Below, piece by piece: positions 6,346 through 13,805 of a DNA stretch of 30,558 nt. Both the position numbers and the translations under genes were made by a program. Under the pieces are notes generated by a model, which made no database searches, was not told where the DNA came from, and saw only the letters and a list, made by a program, of their open reading frames with translations. Position 1 is the first letter of the stretch. The number at the start of each line of letters is the position of its first letter. Source of the DNA: a bacterium (GTDB lineage Bacteria; Bacillota; Clostridia; Oscillospirales; Acutalibacteraceae); contig JAHKZS010000055.1 of the NCBI GenBank assembly GCA_020626545.1, positions 1 to 30,558 of the forward strand, in the 5' to 3' direction.

Positions 6346-8715
6346 TTATTCGACCTCCTTATCTATACCGAGTTCTTTTTCGGATAACTGGGATTTTGCT
6401 ATTTCGAGATAAGCGGGACAGTTTTCGAGCAACTGCGAGTGAGTTCCGATACCCGCTATTTTGCCCTCGTCGAGCACGATAATCTGCTCGGCTTTAAGGA
6501 TAGTCGAGATACGCTGGGCTACGATAATAACCGTCTTGTCCTTAGTTTTTTCCGAAAGAGCCTGACGCAATTCTTTATCGGTTTTCATATCCAAGGCGGA
6601 GAAGCTGTCGTCGAAAATATATATGTTCGGGTTTTTTACAATAGCGCGGGCTATCGAAAGACGCTGTTTTTGTCCGCCCGATACGTTGGTACCGCCCTGG
6701 GAAATAGCGCTGTCGAAGCGGTCGTGCTTGCTTTCTATAAACTCGCTCGCTTTAGCTATTTCCGCCGCTTCCTTAATCTCATCGTCGGAAGCGTTTTGGT
6801 TGCCGAATTTTAAGTTAGAGTTAATGGTTCCGCTGAAAAGGATACCCTTCTGCGGAACATATCCGATTTGTTCCCTCAGCGAGCTAAGGGTAACATCTCT
6901 GATATCCTTGCCGTATATATCAATCTCGCCGTCCGTAACGTCGTAGAGCCTGAGTATAAGGTTTACGAGAGTAGACTTACCGCTTCCCGTGGAGCCGATA
7001 ATCGCGGTGGTTTCACCCGGCTTTGCCGTAAAGCTTATAGAGCTTAACACGTCCTCGTTGGCTCCCGGATACCTGAAGTTTACGTTTTTAAACTCGACTG
7101 TCGGAATGTTTCCGCTGAGATCTTCGGCATTTTCTCGATCGGTTACCGAGGATTCGGTCTTAACAACCTCGTCAATTCTTCCCGCGGCTACAGCGGCTCT
7201 CGGCAGGAATATCGACATCATCGTAAGCATAAGGAAGCTTATAATAATCTGCATAGAATAGGTGATAAATGCCGTCATCTCGCCGACCTGCATATTGCCC
7301 TCGCTGATATGTCCCGAAGCTACCCATACTATAAGTACCGATACAAAGTTCATTAGTATCATCATCATCGGCATCATAAACGTCATAACCCGGTTGGTAA
7401 AGAGCATAGTTTTAGTGAGTTCGACGTTTGCCTCGTCGAAGCGCTCTTCCTCTGTTTCCTCCCGCCCGAAAGCTCTTATTACGGGGATACCTGTGAGAAT
7501 TTCCCGCGCGATAAGGTTAATCCGGTCGATAAGCTTTTGCATAAGCTTAAATTTTGGCATAGCGATTGCGGTAAGCGTGAATACTAACGTCATAATCGTT
7601 CCAACCGCGAGCGCTATTACCCACCACATACTCGCGCCTGTGCCGATGACCTTTATAACACCGCCGATACCGATTATCGGAGCGTAAAGCACCATTCTGA
7701 GCAGCAGTACCGATACCATCTGTACCTGTTGAATATCGTTTGTGGTACGTGTTATAAGCGAGGCTGTGGAGAATTTATCTATCTCGGCGTTAGAGAAGCC
7801 GATTACGTTCCTGAATACGTTGCTTCTAAGTTCCTTACCGATTTTAGAGCCGACTATCGCGGCAAACAAGCCCGCTAAAATCGCAGCGGCGGAGAGTATA
7901 AAAGATACTATAAGCATCTTTATTCCCGAGAACCATAAGTAATCGGTCTGGATTTTGTTAATATCAACGCCCGCTTCCTCGTCGCATTTTACCGCGAACG
8001 CGATGGCTGAGTTTTTGAGTGTATCACTTCCCAGCGCTTTAAGAGAGCTGTCGAAAAATTTTCTGGTTTGCAACAATGTTTTTTGGTCGAGCTTAATTGT
8101 TGTTTTCAGTTTCGGTAAAATAGGGACACCTGTGTTTATATTTATATCCACTCCGTCTGTGAACAGTTTTATGAGCGGACGAGCGTCTACACATTCTTCG
8201 GTAACGGGGTCTCCGTTTTCGTCCGTGCTTTTGTTTTCGAAAGTCGGAAGCTTTATTCCGAAATACTCCTCGATCTGATCGAGAGTGATGGTTGAAAGCG
8301 TAATATCCTTGAGAGTTTTGTTGACGTTCTGCTTAACCAATTCTACAAGACGGTCTACAGATAAAGTCGCCATACTGTAGTCCGTCATTATGGGCATAAG
8401 AAGCTCGTCGTCGAGCTTTTGAAGCGCTTTTTTATCGTTTACGGTTCTTGAGTAGAGCTTGCCGGTACTTTTATACGCGGAGGAAAAGAGTTTCTTTTCG
8501 GAATCCGCCATAAACATTAAAGCGTAGTCGTACTCCTTAGCCGTCATTTTCTCGGGCAGAATATGCTCTACGCCCTTATTCTGAATACCCGTGTCTATTA
8601 TATCCGATGTGTATTGAGGCAGCGCGAGGTCGCACGAAGCCTGTACCACAAGCAGCAGGATTATAAGCAGTACCGTCCAAATATGAGGTACAAAGTTTTT
8701 AAAAATCTTTCCCAA
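6346..8715 (-). CDS. Heterodimeric ABC exporter, degenerate-site subunit with a large outer insert
   Basis: The protein has 789 residues, about 190 more than a normal half-exporter. The extra length lies between membrane span 1 (about 12-32) and span 2 (about 262-288), as a mostly polar stretch of roughly 215 residues that should face outside. The nucleotide-binding domain has Walker A GSTGSGKS (574-581) and a good signature VSGGQ (678-682). Walker B is IYIFDD, with D703 in place of the catalytic Glu, and the H-loop has Gln instead of His (VAQRIS). It thus forms the non-hydrolysing site of the pair and lends its signature to the partner's active site. It starts at a TTG, with GGGAGG 7 nt upstream. 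The promoter is at 8772-8800, below the TetR gene. The insert may bind substrate or a partner protein (inference). Confidence 0.92.
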   Translation of the reverse strand: MGKIFKNFVPHIWTVLLIILLLVVQASCDLALPQYTSDIIDTGIQNKGVEHILPEKMTAKEYDYALMFMADSEKKLFSSAYKSTGKLYSRTVNDKKALQKLDDELLMPIMTDYSMATLSVDRLVELVKQNVNKTLKDITLSTITLDQIEEYFGIKLPTFENKSTDENGDPVTEECVDARPLIKLFTDGVDININTGVPILPKLKTTIKLDQKTLLQTRKFFDSSLKALGSDTLKNSAIAFAVKCDEEAGVDINKIQTDYLWFSGIKMLIVSFILSAAAILAGLFAAIVGSKIGKELRSNVFRNVIGFSNAEIDKFSTASLITRTTNDIQQVQMVSVLLLRMVLYAPIIGIGGVIKVIGTGASMWWVIALAVGTIMTLVFTLTAIAMPKFKLMQKLIDRINLIAREILTGIPVIRAFGREETEEERFDEANVELTKTMLFTNRVMTFMMPMMMILMNFVSVLIVWVASGHISEGNMQVGEMTAFITYSMQIIISFLMLTMMSIFLPRAAVAAGRIDEVVKTESSVTDRENAEDLSGNIPTVEFKNVNFRYPGANEDVLSSISFTAKPGETTAIIGSTGSGKSTLVNLILRLYDVTDGEIDIYGKDIRDVTLSSLREQIGYVPQKGILFSGTINSNLKFGNQNASDDEIKEAAEIAKASEFIESKHDRFDSAISQGGTNVSGGQKQRLSIARAIVKNPNIYIFDDSFSALDMKTDKELRQALSEKTKDKTVIIVAQRISTILKAEQIIVLDEGKIAGIGTHSQLLENCPAYLEIAKSQLSEKELGIDKEVE

Positions 8716-8771
8716 ATTAATTCCTCCCGGTAATCCGAGTCCGTAATCTAACGGTAAATAAATACTCTAAA

Positions 8772-8800
8772 ATTATCTAACATACAATTAGTAATGTCAA
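8772..8800 (-). promoter_or_regulatory. Promoter of the ABC exporter genes
   Basis: On the minus strand TTGACA (8800-8795) and GATAAT (8777-8772) are 17 bp apart, in the 116-bp gap after the TetR gene. A CTAA/TTAG inverted pair (8777-8791) lies in the spacer. It could be part of a TetR-type operator, but four bases per arm is weak evidence. Confidence 0.7.
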
Positions 8801-8831
8801 GAAAAAGTTTGTCTGAAAATAGGTAAAAATA

Positions 8832-9368
8832 TTAAAATGTATATTCACTCAAAATTCTCATCATAATATTGCTTGTCGTGTCTAAGAGAACATCCTTGTC
8901 GATGTTGCTGTTGCGTATATATGTGCGAAAAGATCCCTGAATTAAAAACGAAAGAAGTATGTTGTTTTCGCTGTTGTTTTTAATCCACGGAAAAGTTTGG
9001 AATATATATGACTTTAAGCTTATCTCGAGGTGGTCTATGAACTGGTTGTTTTCGTAACCCGAGAACAGCGTTTCGATATAGTCCTTGTTTTTCAGGATAG
9101 AACGGCTCAGGGTTTCTGTGAACCATTTTAAATTTTCCTTGGTTAAGTTTATATTATGGACATCCGATATTATTCTCTCTATAAGCTCGTTTTCGAGCGT
9201 ATCCGAAAGCTCGTAAATATCGCGGTAGTGAAGATAGAAGGTCGCCTTGTTAATCATAGCGAGCTCGCTTAACTCTTTTACGCTTATTTTGTCAAGACTT
9301 TTCTTTTTTCTTAGTTCAAAAAAAGCGTCTTTTATATTTTTTGTTGTTCTTTTTACTCTTAAATCCAT
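8832..9368 (-). CDS. TetR/AcrR-family transcriptional regulator
   Basis: At 178 residues this is on the short side of normal for the family. The N-terminal helix-turn-helix is clear: ISVKELSELAMINKATFYLHYRDIYEL at about 27-53, matching the TetR pattern with the TFYLHY recognition helix. The C-terminal ~120 residues are a mostly helical ligand domain with no recognisable pocket. The start has AGGAG 8 nt upstream of the ATG. It lies just upstream of the ABC exporter on the same strand, the usual place for a local repressor of an exporter that binds the exported compound. Its own promoter was not resolved with confidence: a TATAAT lies at 9401-9406 with only a loosely spaced -35. Codon use looks more AT-rich than in the exporter genes, which may point to a separate origin. 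Confidence 0.87.
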   Translation of the reverse strand: MDLRVKRTTKNIKDAFFELRKKKSLDKISVKELSELAMINKATFYLHYRDIYELSDTLENELIERIISDVHNINLTKENLKWFTETLSRSILKNKDYIETLFSGYENNQFIDHLEISLKSYIFQTFPWIKNNSENNILLSFLIQGSFRTYIRNSNIDKDVLLDTTSNIMMRILSEYTF

Positions 9369-9564
9369 ATATATTTCTCCTGTTAATAGACATTTTTATA
9401 ATTATAGTAGCATAAACAACTAAATTAATCAAGTGACTATAGAAAAATATATAAAATTATTATATAATTTGTGTATAAATATAGTAAAATGCACTAGGTG
9501 ACTAATGTAACGGGTTTGTGCAGTATATTATATCTTAATTTAAAAGCAGAAATGAGGCTTGGTT

Positions 9565-12057
9565 ATGGAAATTGATTACAATATGAGAAAGCTTTTTAAC
9601 GAAGAATATCTCACACAGGTTGCGTATATGTATAACAATATGCCGCGCGGCCTATTAGGACCGCATTTTACGGAATACGGTCTGAGAATCGCGGTTTACC
9701 TTCCGCAGTGTAACTCCGTTGAATTTGTTAATAAGGATAACGGAGAGATTCACCGCGCGTTCTTAGTACACGAGAAAGGTATTTTCGCCGCTAATGTACA
9801 TACCGATAGAGTCTTTGATTATTATTACCGCGCTTGGGACGAGGAAGGAAATTACTACGAGAGTGAAGATAGTAACTATTTCCCCGTTCAGTTCAGCGAG
9901 GTTGACGGATATCTTTTCGGACAGGGTACTCACTACAATCTTTATGATAAGCTCGGCGCCCACAAGAAAACTATAAACGGCGTTGAGGGTGTACTCTTTA
10001 ACGTATGGGCTCCTAACGCTCAGCGAGTTTCGGTTATCGGTAACTTTAATAACTGGGATCCCGCTATGCATATGATGAGCAAGGTAAGCCAGGTTGGCGT
10101 TCACGAGATTTTTATTCCGAGAATCTCCGAGAACGAGATGTACAAATTCCAGGTTAAGACTGTAGACGGATTCTGCGTAGATAAGACCGACCCGTTTGGT
10201 TATACCCAGCAGATGCGTCCCGAAACCGCTTCTATCGTAACCGACCTCAATTCTTATGAGTGGGAGGACGAGAAGTGGATTGAGGAACGTAAAAAGGGCG
10301 GCTACGAGAGCAAGCCGATGTCGATTTACGAGGTTCACCTCGGTTCATGGAGACAGCACGAGGACGGCTCTTTCTATAGCTATAGAGAGGTTGCCGACCA
10401 GCTCGCCGATTATGTAAAGGATATGGGTTATACCCACATCGAGCTTATGGGTATCTTAGAGCATCCCTTCGACGGAAGCTGGGGCTATCAGGTAACGGGC
10501 TACTTCGCTCCGACCTCACGTTTCGGAACTCCTCAGGACTTTATGTACTTTATCGACCGTATGCACGCTAATGGAATCGGCGTATTCTTAGACTGGGTAC
10601 CCGCTCACTTCCCGAAGGACAGCCACGGCTTAGGACGTTTCGACGGAACCTGCCTTTATGAGCATCCCGACCCGCGCCGCGGCGAGCATCCCGACTGGGG
10701 TACATTTATCTTTAACTATGAGAGAAATGAAGTTCGCAACTTCCTTATCGCGAGCGGACTTTATTGGCTTAATAAATTCCATATCGACGGCTTACGCGTA
10801 GACGCGGTTGCTTCTATGCTTTACCTCGACTACGGTAAGAGCGACGGCCAGTGGCTCCCGAATATCTACGGCGGACGCGAGAACTTCGACGCTGTTGAGT
10901 TCTTTAAACACCTTAACTCTATGGTTGCGCAGTACGCTCCCGGTACACTCGTAATCGCTGAGGAGAGTACGGCGTGGGCAGGCGTTACCAAGGACGTTAA
11001 ACAGGACGGCCTCGGCTTCTCGCTTAAATGGAATATGGGTTGGATGAACGATTTCCTCGAGTATATGTCAAAGGATCCCGTTTACCGCCAGTATGAACAC
11101 GGCAAGCTCACATTCTCGATGATTTACGCTTATACCGAGAAATTTATCCAGGTTCTTTCCCACGATGAAGTTGTTTACGGAAAATGCTCGATGATTAATA
11201 AAATGCCCGGCGACGATTGGCAGAAATTCGCTAACCTGAGAACAGCTTACGGCTTTATGTACGCTCACCCGGGTAAGAAGCTTCTCTTTATGGGACAGGA
11301 TTTCGCCCAGTACGACGAGTGGAACGCCGAGGTAGGACTGCAGTGGTTCTTAATCGACGATAACGAAAACAACGCCAATATGCAGAAATATTTCCGCGCT
11401 TTACAGCACTTCTATCTCGACCATCCCGCTATGTATGAGCAGGACTTCGATCCTAACGGCTTCGAGTGGATGAGCTGTGACGACGCTCAGAGCTCTATCG
11501 TAAGTATGGTTCGTAAGACTAAGAGCGGTAAGAAGTCCGTACTCTTTATCTGCAACTTTACTCCCGTACCTCGTGAGGATTACAGAGTAGGTGTTCCGAA
11601 CCTCGGCAACTACAAGGCTGTATTTAACAGCGACGACGCTGAGTTCGGCGGTACAGGCGACTTCCCGCAGACCGACAAGAAGGCTACAAGAGTTCCCTGG
11701 AACTATAAGAAGCAGAGTATCAAGGTAAATGTTCCTCCGCTTTCGATGATTGCGTTCGAGTACAACCACACCTTACCCAAGGACGAACCCGCCGCTAAGA
11801 AAAAGACAGTTAAGAAAACAGCGGTTAAAAAGCCCGTAGCTAAGAAGATGGCTAAAGCGGCTAAAAAGAGCGACACAGCCAAGACGGCTGAAAAAGCTCC
11901 CGCCAAAAAGGCAGCGGCTAAAGCTCCCGCTAAGAAAACCGCGGCTAAGGCAGCGGCTAAGAAAGCAGAGCCCGCTAAGAAGGCGGCTAAGAAAGCTGAA
12001 CCCGCTAAAAAGGCTGAACCCGCAAAAAAGGAAGCTCCCAAGGCGGATAAGAAATAA
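9565..12057 (+). CDS. glgB: 1,4-alpha-glucan branching enzyme with Lys/Ala/Pro-rich tail
   Basis: This enzyme makes alpha-1,6 branches in glycogen. It has an N-terminal beta-domain, a CBM48 (near 125-205, with FNVWAPNAQRVSVIGNFN), a GH13 barrel and a C-terminal beta-domain. Catalytic residues are the Asp nucleophile in GLRVDAVASMLYLDYG, the Glu acid in VIAEEST and the Asp in LSHDEV. The start is the ATG at 9565, with GAGG 7 nt upstream; a TTG two codons earlier is less likely. The last ~88 residues (from about 742) lie beyond the normal enzyme end. They are nearly all Lys, Ala and Pro in repeats such as AAKKAEPAKK, much like histone H1 tails. The frame and codon use continue unbroken, so the tail is real. 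It may bind polyanions or glycogen-bound partners (inference). No other glg gene is in view. A terminator follows at 12074. Confidence 0.95.
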   Translation: MEIDYNMRKLFNEEYLTQVAYMYNNMPRGLLGPHFTEYGLRIAVYLPQCNSVEFVNKDNGEIHRAFLVHEKGIFAANVHTDRVFDYYYRAWDEEGNYYESEDSNYFPVQFSEVDGYLFGQGTHYNLYDKLGAHKKTINGVEGVLFNVWAPNAQRVSVIGNFNNWDPAMHMMSKVSQVGVHEIFIPRISENEMYKFQVKTVDGFCVDKTDPFGYTQQMRPETASIVTDLNSYEWEDEKWIEERKKGGYESKPMSIYEVHLGSWRQHEDGSFYSYREVADQLADYVKDMGYTHIELMGILEHPFDGSWGYQVTGYFAPTSRFGTPQDFMYFIDRMHANGIGVFLDWVPAHFPKDSHGLGRFDGTCLYEHPDPRRGEHPDWGTFIFNYERNEVRNFLIASGLYWLNKFHIDGLRVDAVASMLYLDYGKSDGQWLPNIYGGRENFDAVEFFKHLNSMVAQYAPGTLVIAEESTAWAGVTKDVKQDGLGFSLKWNMGWMNDFLEYMSKDPVYRQYEHGKLTFSMIYAYTEKFIQVLSHDEVVYGKCSMINKMPGDDWQKFANLRTAYGFMYAHPGKKLLFMGQDFAQYDEWNAEVGLQWFLIDDNENNANMQKYFRALQHFYLDHPAMYEQDFDPNGFEWMSCDDAQSSIVSMVRKTKSGKKSVLFICNFTPVPREDYRVGVPNLGNYKAVFNSDDAEFGGTGDFPQTDKKATRVPWNYKKQSIKVNVPPLSMIAFEYNHTLPKDEPAAKKKTVKKTAVKKPVAKKMAKAAKKSDTAKTAEKAPAKKAAAKAPAKKTAAKAAAKKAEPAKKAAKKAEPAKKAEPAKKEAPKADKK

Positions 12058-12073
12058 TATTGAATTAAATAGC

Positions 12074-12107
12074 AAACGCCGGCGTTTTACGTCGGCGTTT
12101 CTTTATT
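12074..12107. terminator. Terminator between glgB and the converging gene
   Basis: The 11-bp arms 12074-12084 and 12090-12100 pair with one G-T and a 5-nt loop. They are followed by TTTCTTTATTT, with A-rich sequence on the other side. It serves glgB and probably also the minus-strand gene that ends at 12115. Confidence 0.85.
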
Positions 12108-12114
12108 TCCGAAT

Positions 12115-12807
12115 CTAATCGGGAAGTTCCTTTGTAAGATACTCGATATCTCGTTCGATAGCGTCCTTGCTTTTACCGAAATCTTTACCGCGGTTACGGT
12201 AATCGAACATTGAGCAGAAGTATGAGGTATCTTCCTTGAGTTCGCTGAGGTAGTTTTTGGTGAGGTTATATGTATCCTCGGCGAACGGCTTTACGAATTT
12301 ACCCTTAACGCCGCGCTTGCCCGAAGCGGCTTTCATAACATAAGCGTAGTGGTTAAGACATATAAACGGCTGTTCGCGGTAGAGGGTTCTGAATTCCTCG
12401 GAGTTTTGGTACTCCTTAAAAACAGTCGCCAAAAGATGAAGTATATCGCGCTCGATTCTATCGCATACATAACAGGTCTTATCGAGGGTTTCTATCTTTT
12501 CGATAACCTTTTTATTGGGCTTGGACGGAGCTTTCTCGGGAAGAACATTCTCGATAATCGACTTTAAGTGCGACTCTAAGATAAGCGCGTTCGGGAGCTT
12601 CTGTCCCGCGCTGAACATTTTGGAAAAATGACGGTGACAAAATCCCTTTTCGTTGGTTTCAATTCGGATATTCGGCTCCATCATCGCGTCGCCTACGACA
12701 AACTCGACGTAGGTTTCCTCGAGCATTTCTTCCATTCGGCATATCGGACAGCGGTCTTTCGGTTTAAATAAATCGTTTATGGGTATTGTGCAAATATTCT
12801 CTTTCAT
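12115..12807 (-). CDS. Conserved protein with two CxxC/CxxH modules (resembles DUF6062)
   Basis: I do not know a function. The 230-residue protein has a doubled metal-site pattern. The first module is CPIC (C20, C23) followed by GFCHRH (C57, H60). The second is CYVC (C112, C115) followed by FICLNH (C150, H153). Each set could bind one zinc, or form redox pairs. The spacing within the two halves is nearly the same (33 and 34 residues between the pairs), which suggests an internal duplication. The layout resembles the uncharacterised Firmicutes family DUF6062. There is no signal peptide and no membrane span, so it is cytoplasmic. The start has GAGG 7 nt upstream. It stands alone between glgB (converging) and the glycosylase (diverging), so context adds little. 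Confidence 0.7.
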   Translation of the reverse strand: MKENICTIPINDLFKPKDRCPICRMEEMLEETYVEFVVGDAMMEPNIRIETNEKGFCHRHFSKMFSAGQKLPNALILESHLKSIIENVLPEKAPSKPNKKVIEKIETLDKTCYVCDRIERDILHLLATVFKEYQNSEEFRTLYREQPFICLNHYAYVMKAASGKRGVKGKFVKPFAEDTYNLTKNYLSELKEDTSYFCSMFDYRNRGKDFGKSKDAIERDIEYLTKELPD

Positions 12808-12906
12808 AACGCACCTCGAAATTTTACTGATTTTATTGTATCATAAGTTCGGAAAATATGGTATACTTATTTTATACTATTTTTGACAAAAATCGGAGAA
12901 TGTATA

Positions 12907-13737
12907 ATGGAGATTATAACTAAGGACAACGGCGTAAGGGTTAAGGGCGTAAAAGACCTCGATTTAGCCCAGACGCTCGATTGCGGACAGAGCTTCCGCT
13001 GGGTAGAAAACGACGGCAAATTCAGCGGAGTCGCTTACGGGAAAAAGCTCAATATTTATTACGATGGCGATGACCTCTGTCTTGATAATACTACCGCCGA
13101 GGATTTCGAGAATATTTGGAAAAATTACCTCGACCTCGAGCTCGATTACGGAAAAATCCGCGCCGAAATAAGCGGACTTCATCCCGTATTAAAGGAAGCC
13201 TGCGCCTACGCGCCCGGGATTAGAATACTCCGCCAGGAGCCGTGGGAGGCGCTTTGTACGTTTATAATCTCCCAGAACAACAACATAAAAAGGATAAAGG
13301 GAATAGTCGAGAGGTTGTGTGAGAGCTTTGGCGAGAAAACCGACGATTATTACACCTTTCCGACTGCCGAAAGACTCGCCGGGTTATCGCCCGACGATTT
13401 AGCCCCGATACGCGCGGGCTTTCGAAATAAATACATAATCGACGCCGCAAAAAAGGTTAGCGGCGGCGAGGTTGAACTCGAAAAATGCCGAACTCTCGAT
13501 TATGAAAAAGCGAGATCGGAGCTTATGAAGATTAAGGGCGTCGGAGTAAAAGTCGCCGACTGCACTCTGCTTTTCGGGTTGCACAGGGTAGAGGCTTTCC
13601 CCGTGGACGTATGGATGAAGCGGGCTATGGAAAAGCTGTTCCCCGATATGACCGAAAACGACTTCGGCGATTACGCGGGAATTGCCCAGCAGTATATTTT
13701 CCATTACAGCCGTATGCACCCCGAACTTTTTGAGTAA
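12907..13737 (+). CDS. ogg: 8-oxoguanine DNA glycosylase/AP lyase
   Basis: The 276-residue enzyme removes 8-oxoguanine from DNA and nicks the strand (base-excision repair). The N-terminal OGG domain is present (TLDCGQSFRW near 23-32). SQNNNIKRI (122-130) follows, and then the helix-hairpin-helix/GPD core KGVGVKVADC...FPVDVW. Its catalytic Lys is K215 and its Asp is D234, matching OGG1 K249 and D268. The start is the ATG at 12907, because GGAG lies 8 nt upstream; a TTG eight codons earlier has no such site. It is a single gene, divergent from the Cys/His-rich gene and followed by the separately promoted secreted protein. An oxidative-damage enzyme suits an anaerobe that also carries a flavodiiron protein. 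Confidence 0.92.
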   Translation: MEIITKDNGVRVKGVKDLDLAQTLDCGQSFRWVENDGKFSGVAYGKKLNIYYDGDDLCLDNTTAEDFENIWKNYLDLELDYGKIRAEISGLHPVLKEACAYAPGIRILRQEPWEALCTFIISQNNNIKRIKGIVERLCESFGEKTDDYYTFPTAERLAGLSPDDLAPIRAGFRNKYIIDAAKKVSGGEVELEKCRTLDYEKARSELMKIKGVGVKVADCTLLFGLHRVEAFPVDVWMKRAMEKLFPDMTENDFGDYAGIAQQYIFHYSRMHPELFE

Positions 13738-13743
13738 AAATTA

Positions 13744-13772
13744 TTGAAAAATTCACCTATATAGTGTATTAT
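13744..13772 (+). promoter_or_regulatory. Promoter of the secreted protein gene
   Basis: TTGAAA (13744-13749) and TATTAT (13767-13772) are 17 bp apart. They begin only 7 bp after the ogg stop codon, and no terminator lies between. Confidence 0.75.
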
Positions 13773-13805
13773 AAATATGAATATACCTTGTTAGGAGGAT
13801 AGTTT

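Noticed and set aside
7742-8278. Plus-strand frames opposite the ABC exporter genes
   Set aside because: These and other opposite-strand frames throughout are shadows of real genes, lacking start signals and recognisable domains.
9433-9504. Two GTGACTA repeats between the TetR gene and glgB as TetR operators
   Set aside because: They are direct and 65 bp apart, with no inverted partner. TetR sites are palindromes, and I could not link the repeats to a clear promoter.
9559-9564. Start of glgB two codons earlier at a TTG
   Set aside because: The ATG at 9565 has GAGG at the right distance; the TTG would sit too close to it.
9369-9564. A strong promoter for glgB
   Set aside because: Several TATAAT-like boxes occur in this AT-rich gap but none has a convincing -35 at 16-18 bp.
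11703-12075. Long open frames on the minus strand opposite the end of glgB
   Set aside because: They are Ala/Phe/Leu-rich mirror images of the Lys/Ala/Pro tail's codons, with no ribosome site or family match.
12883-12906. Longer N-terminus of the glycosylase from a TTG
   Set aside because: No ribosome site for it, while GGAG fits the ATG at 12907; the extra residues do not match OGG proteins.
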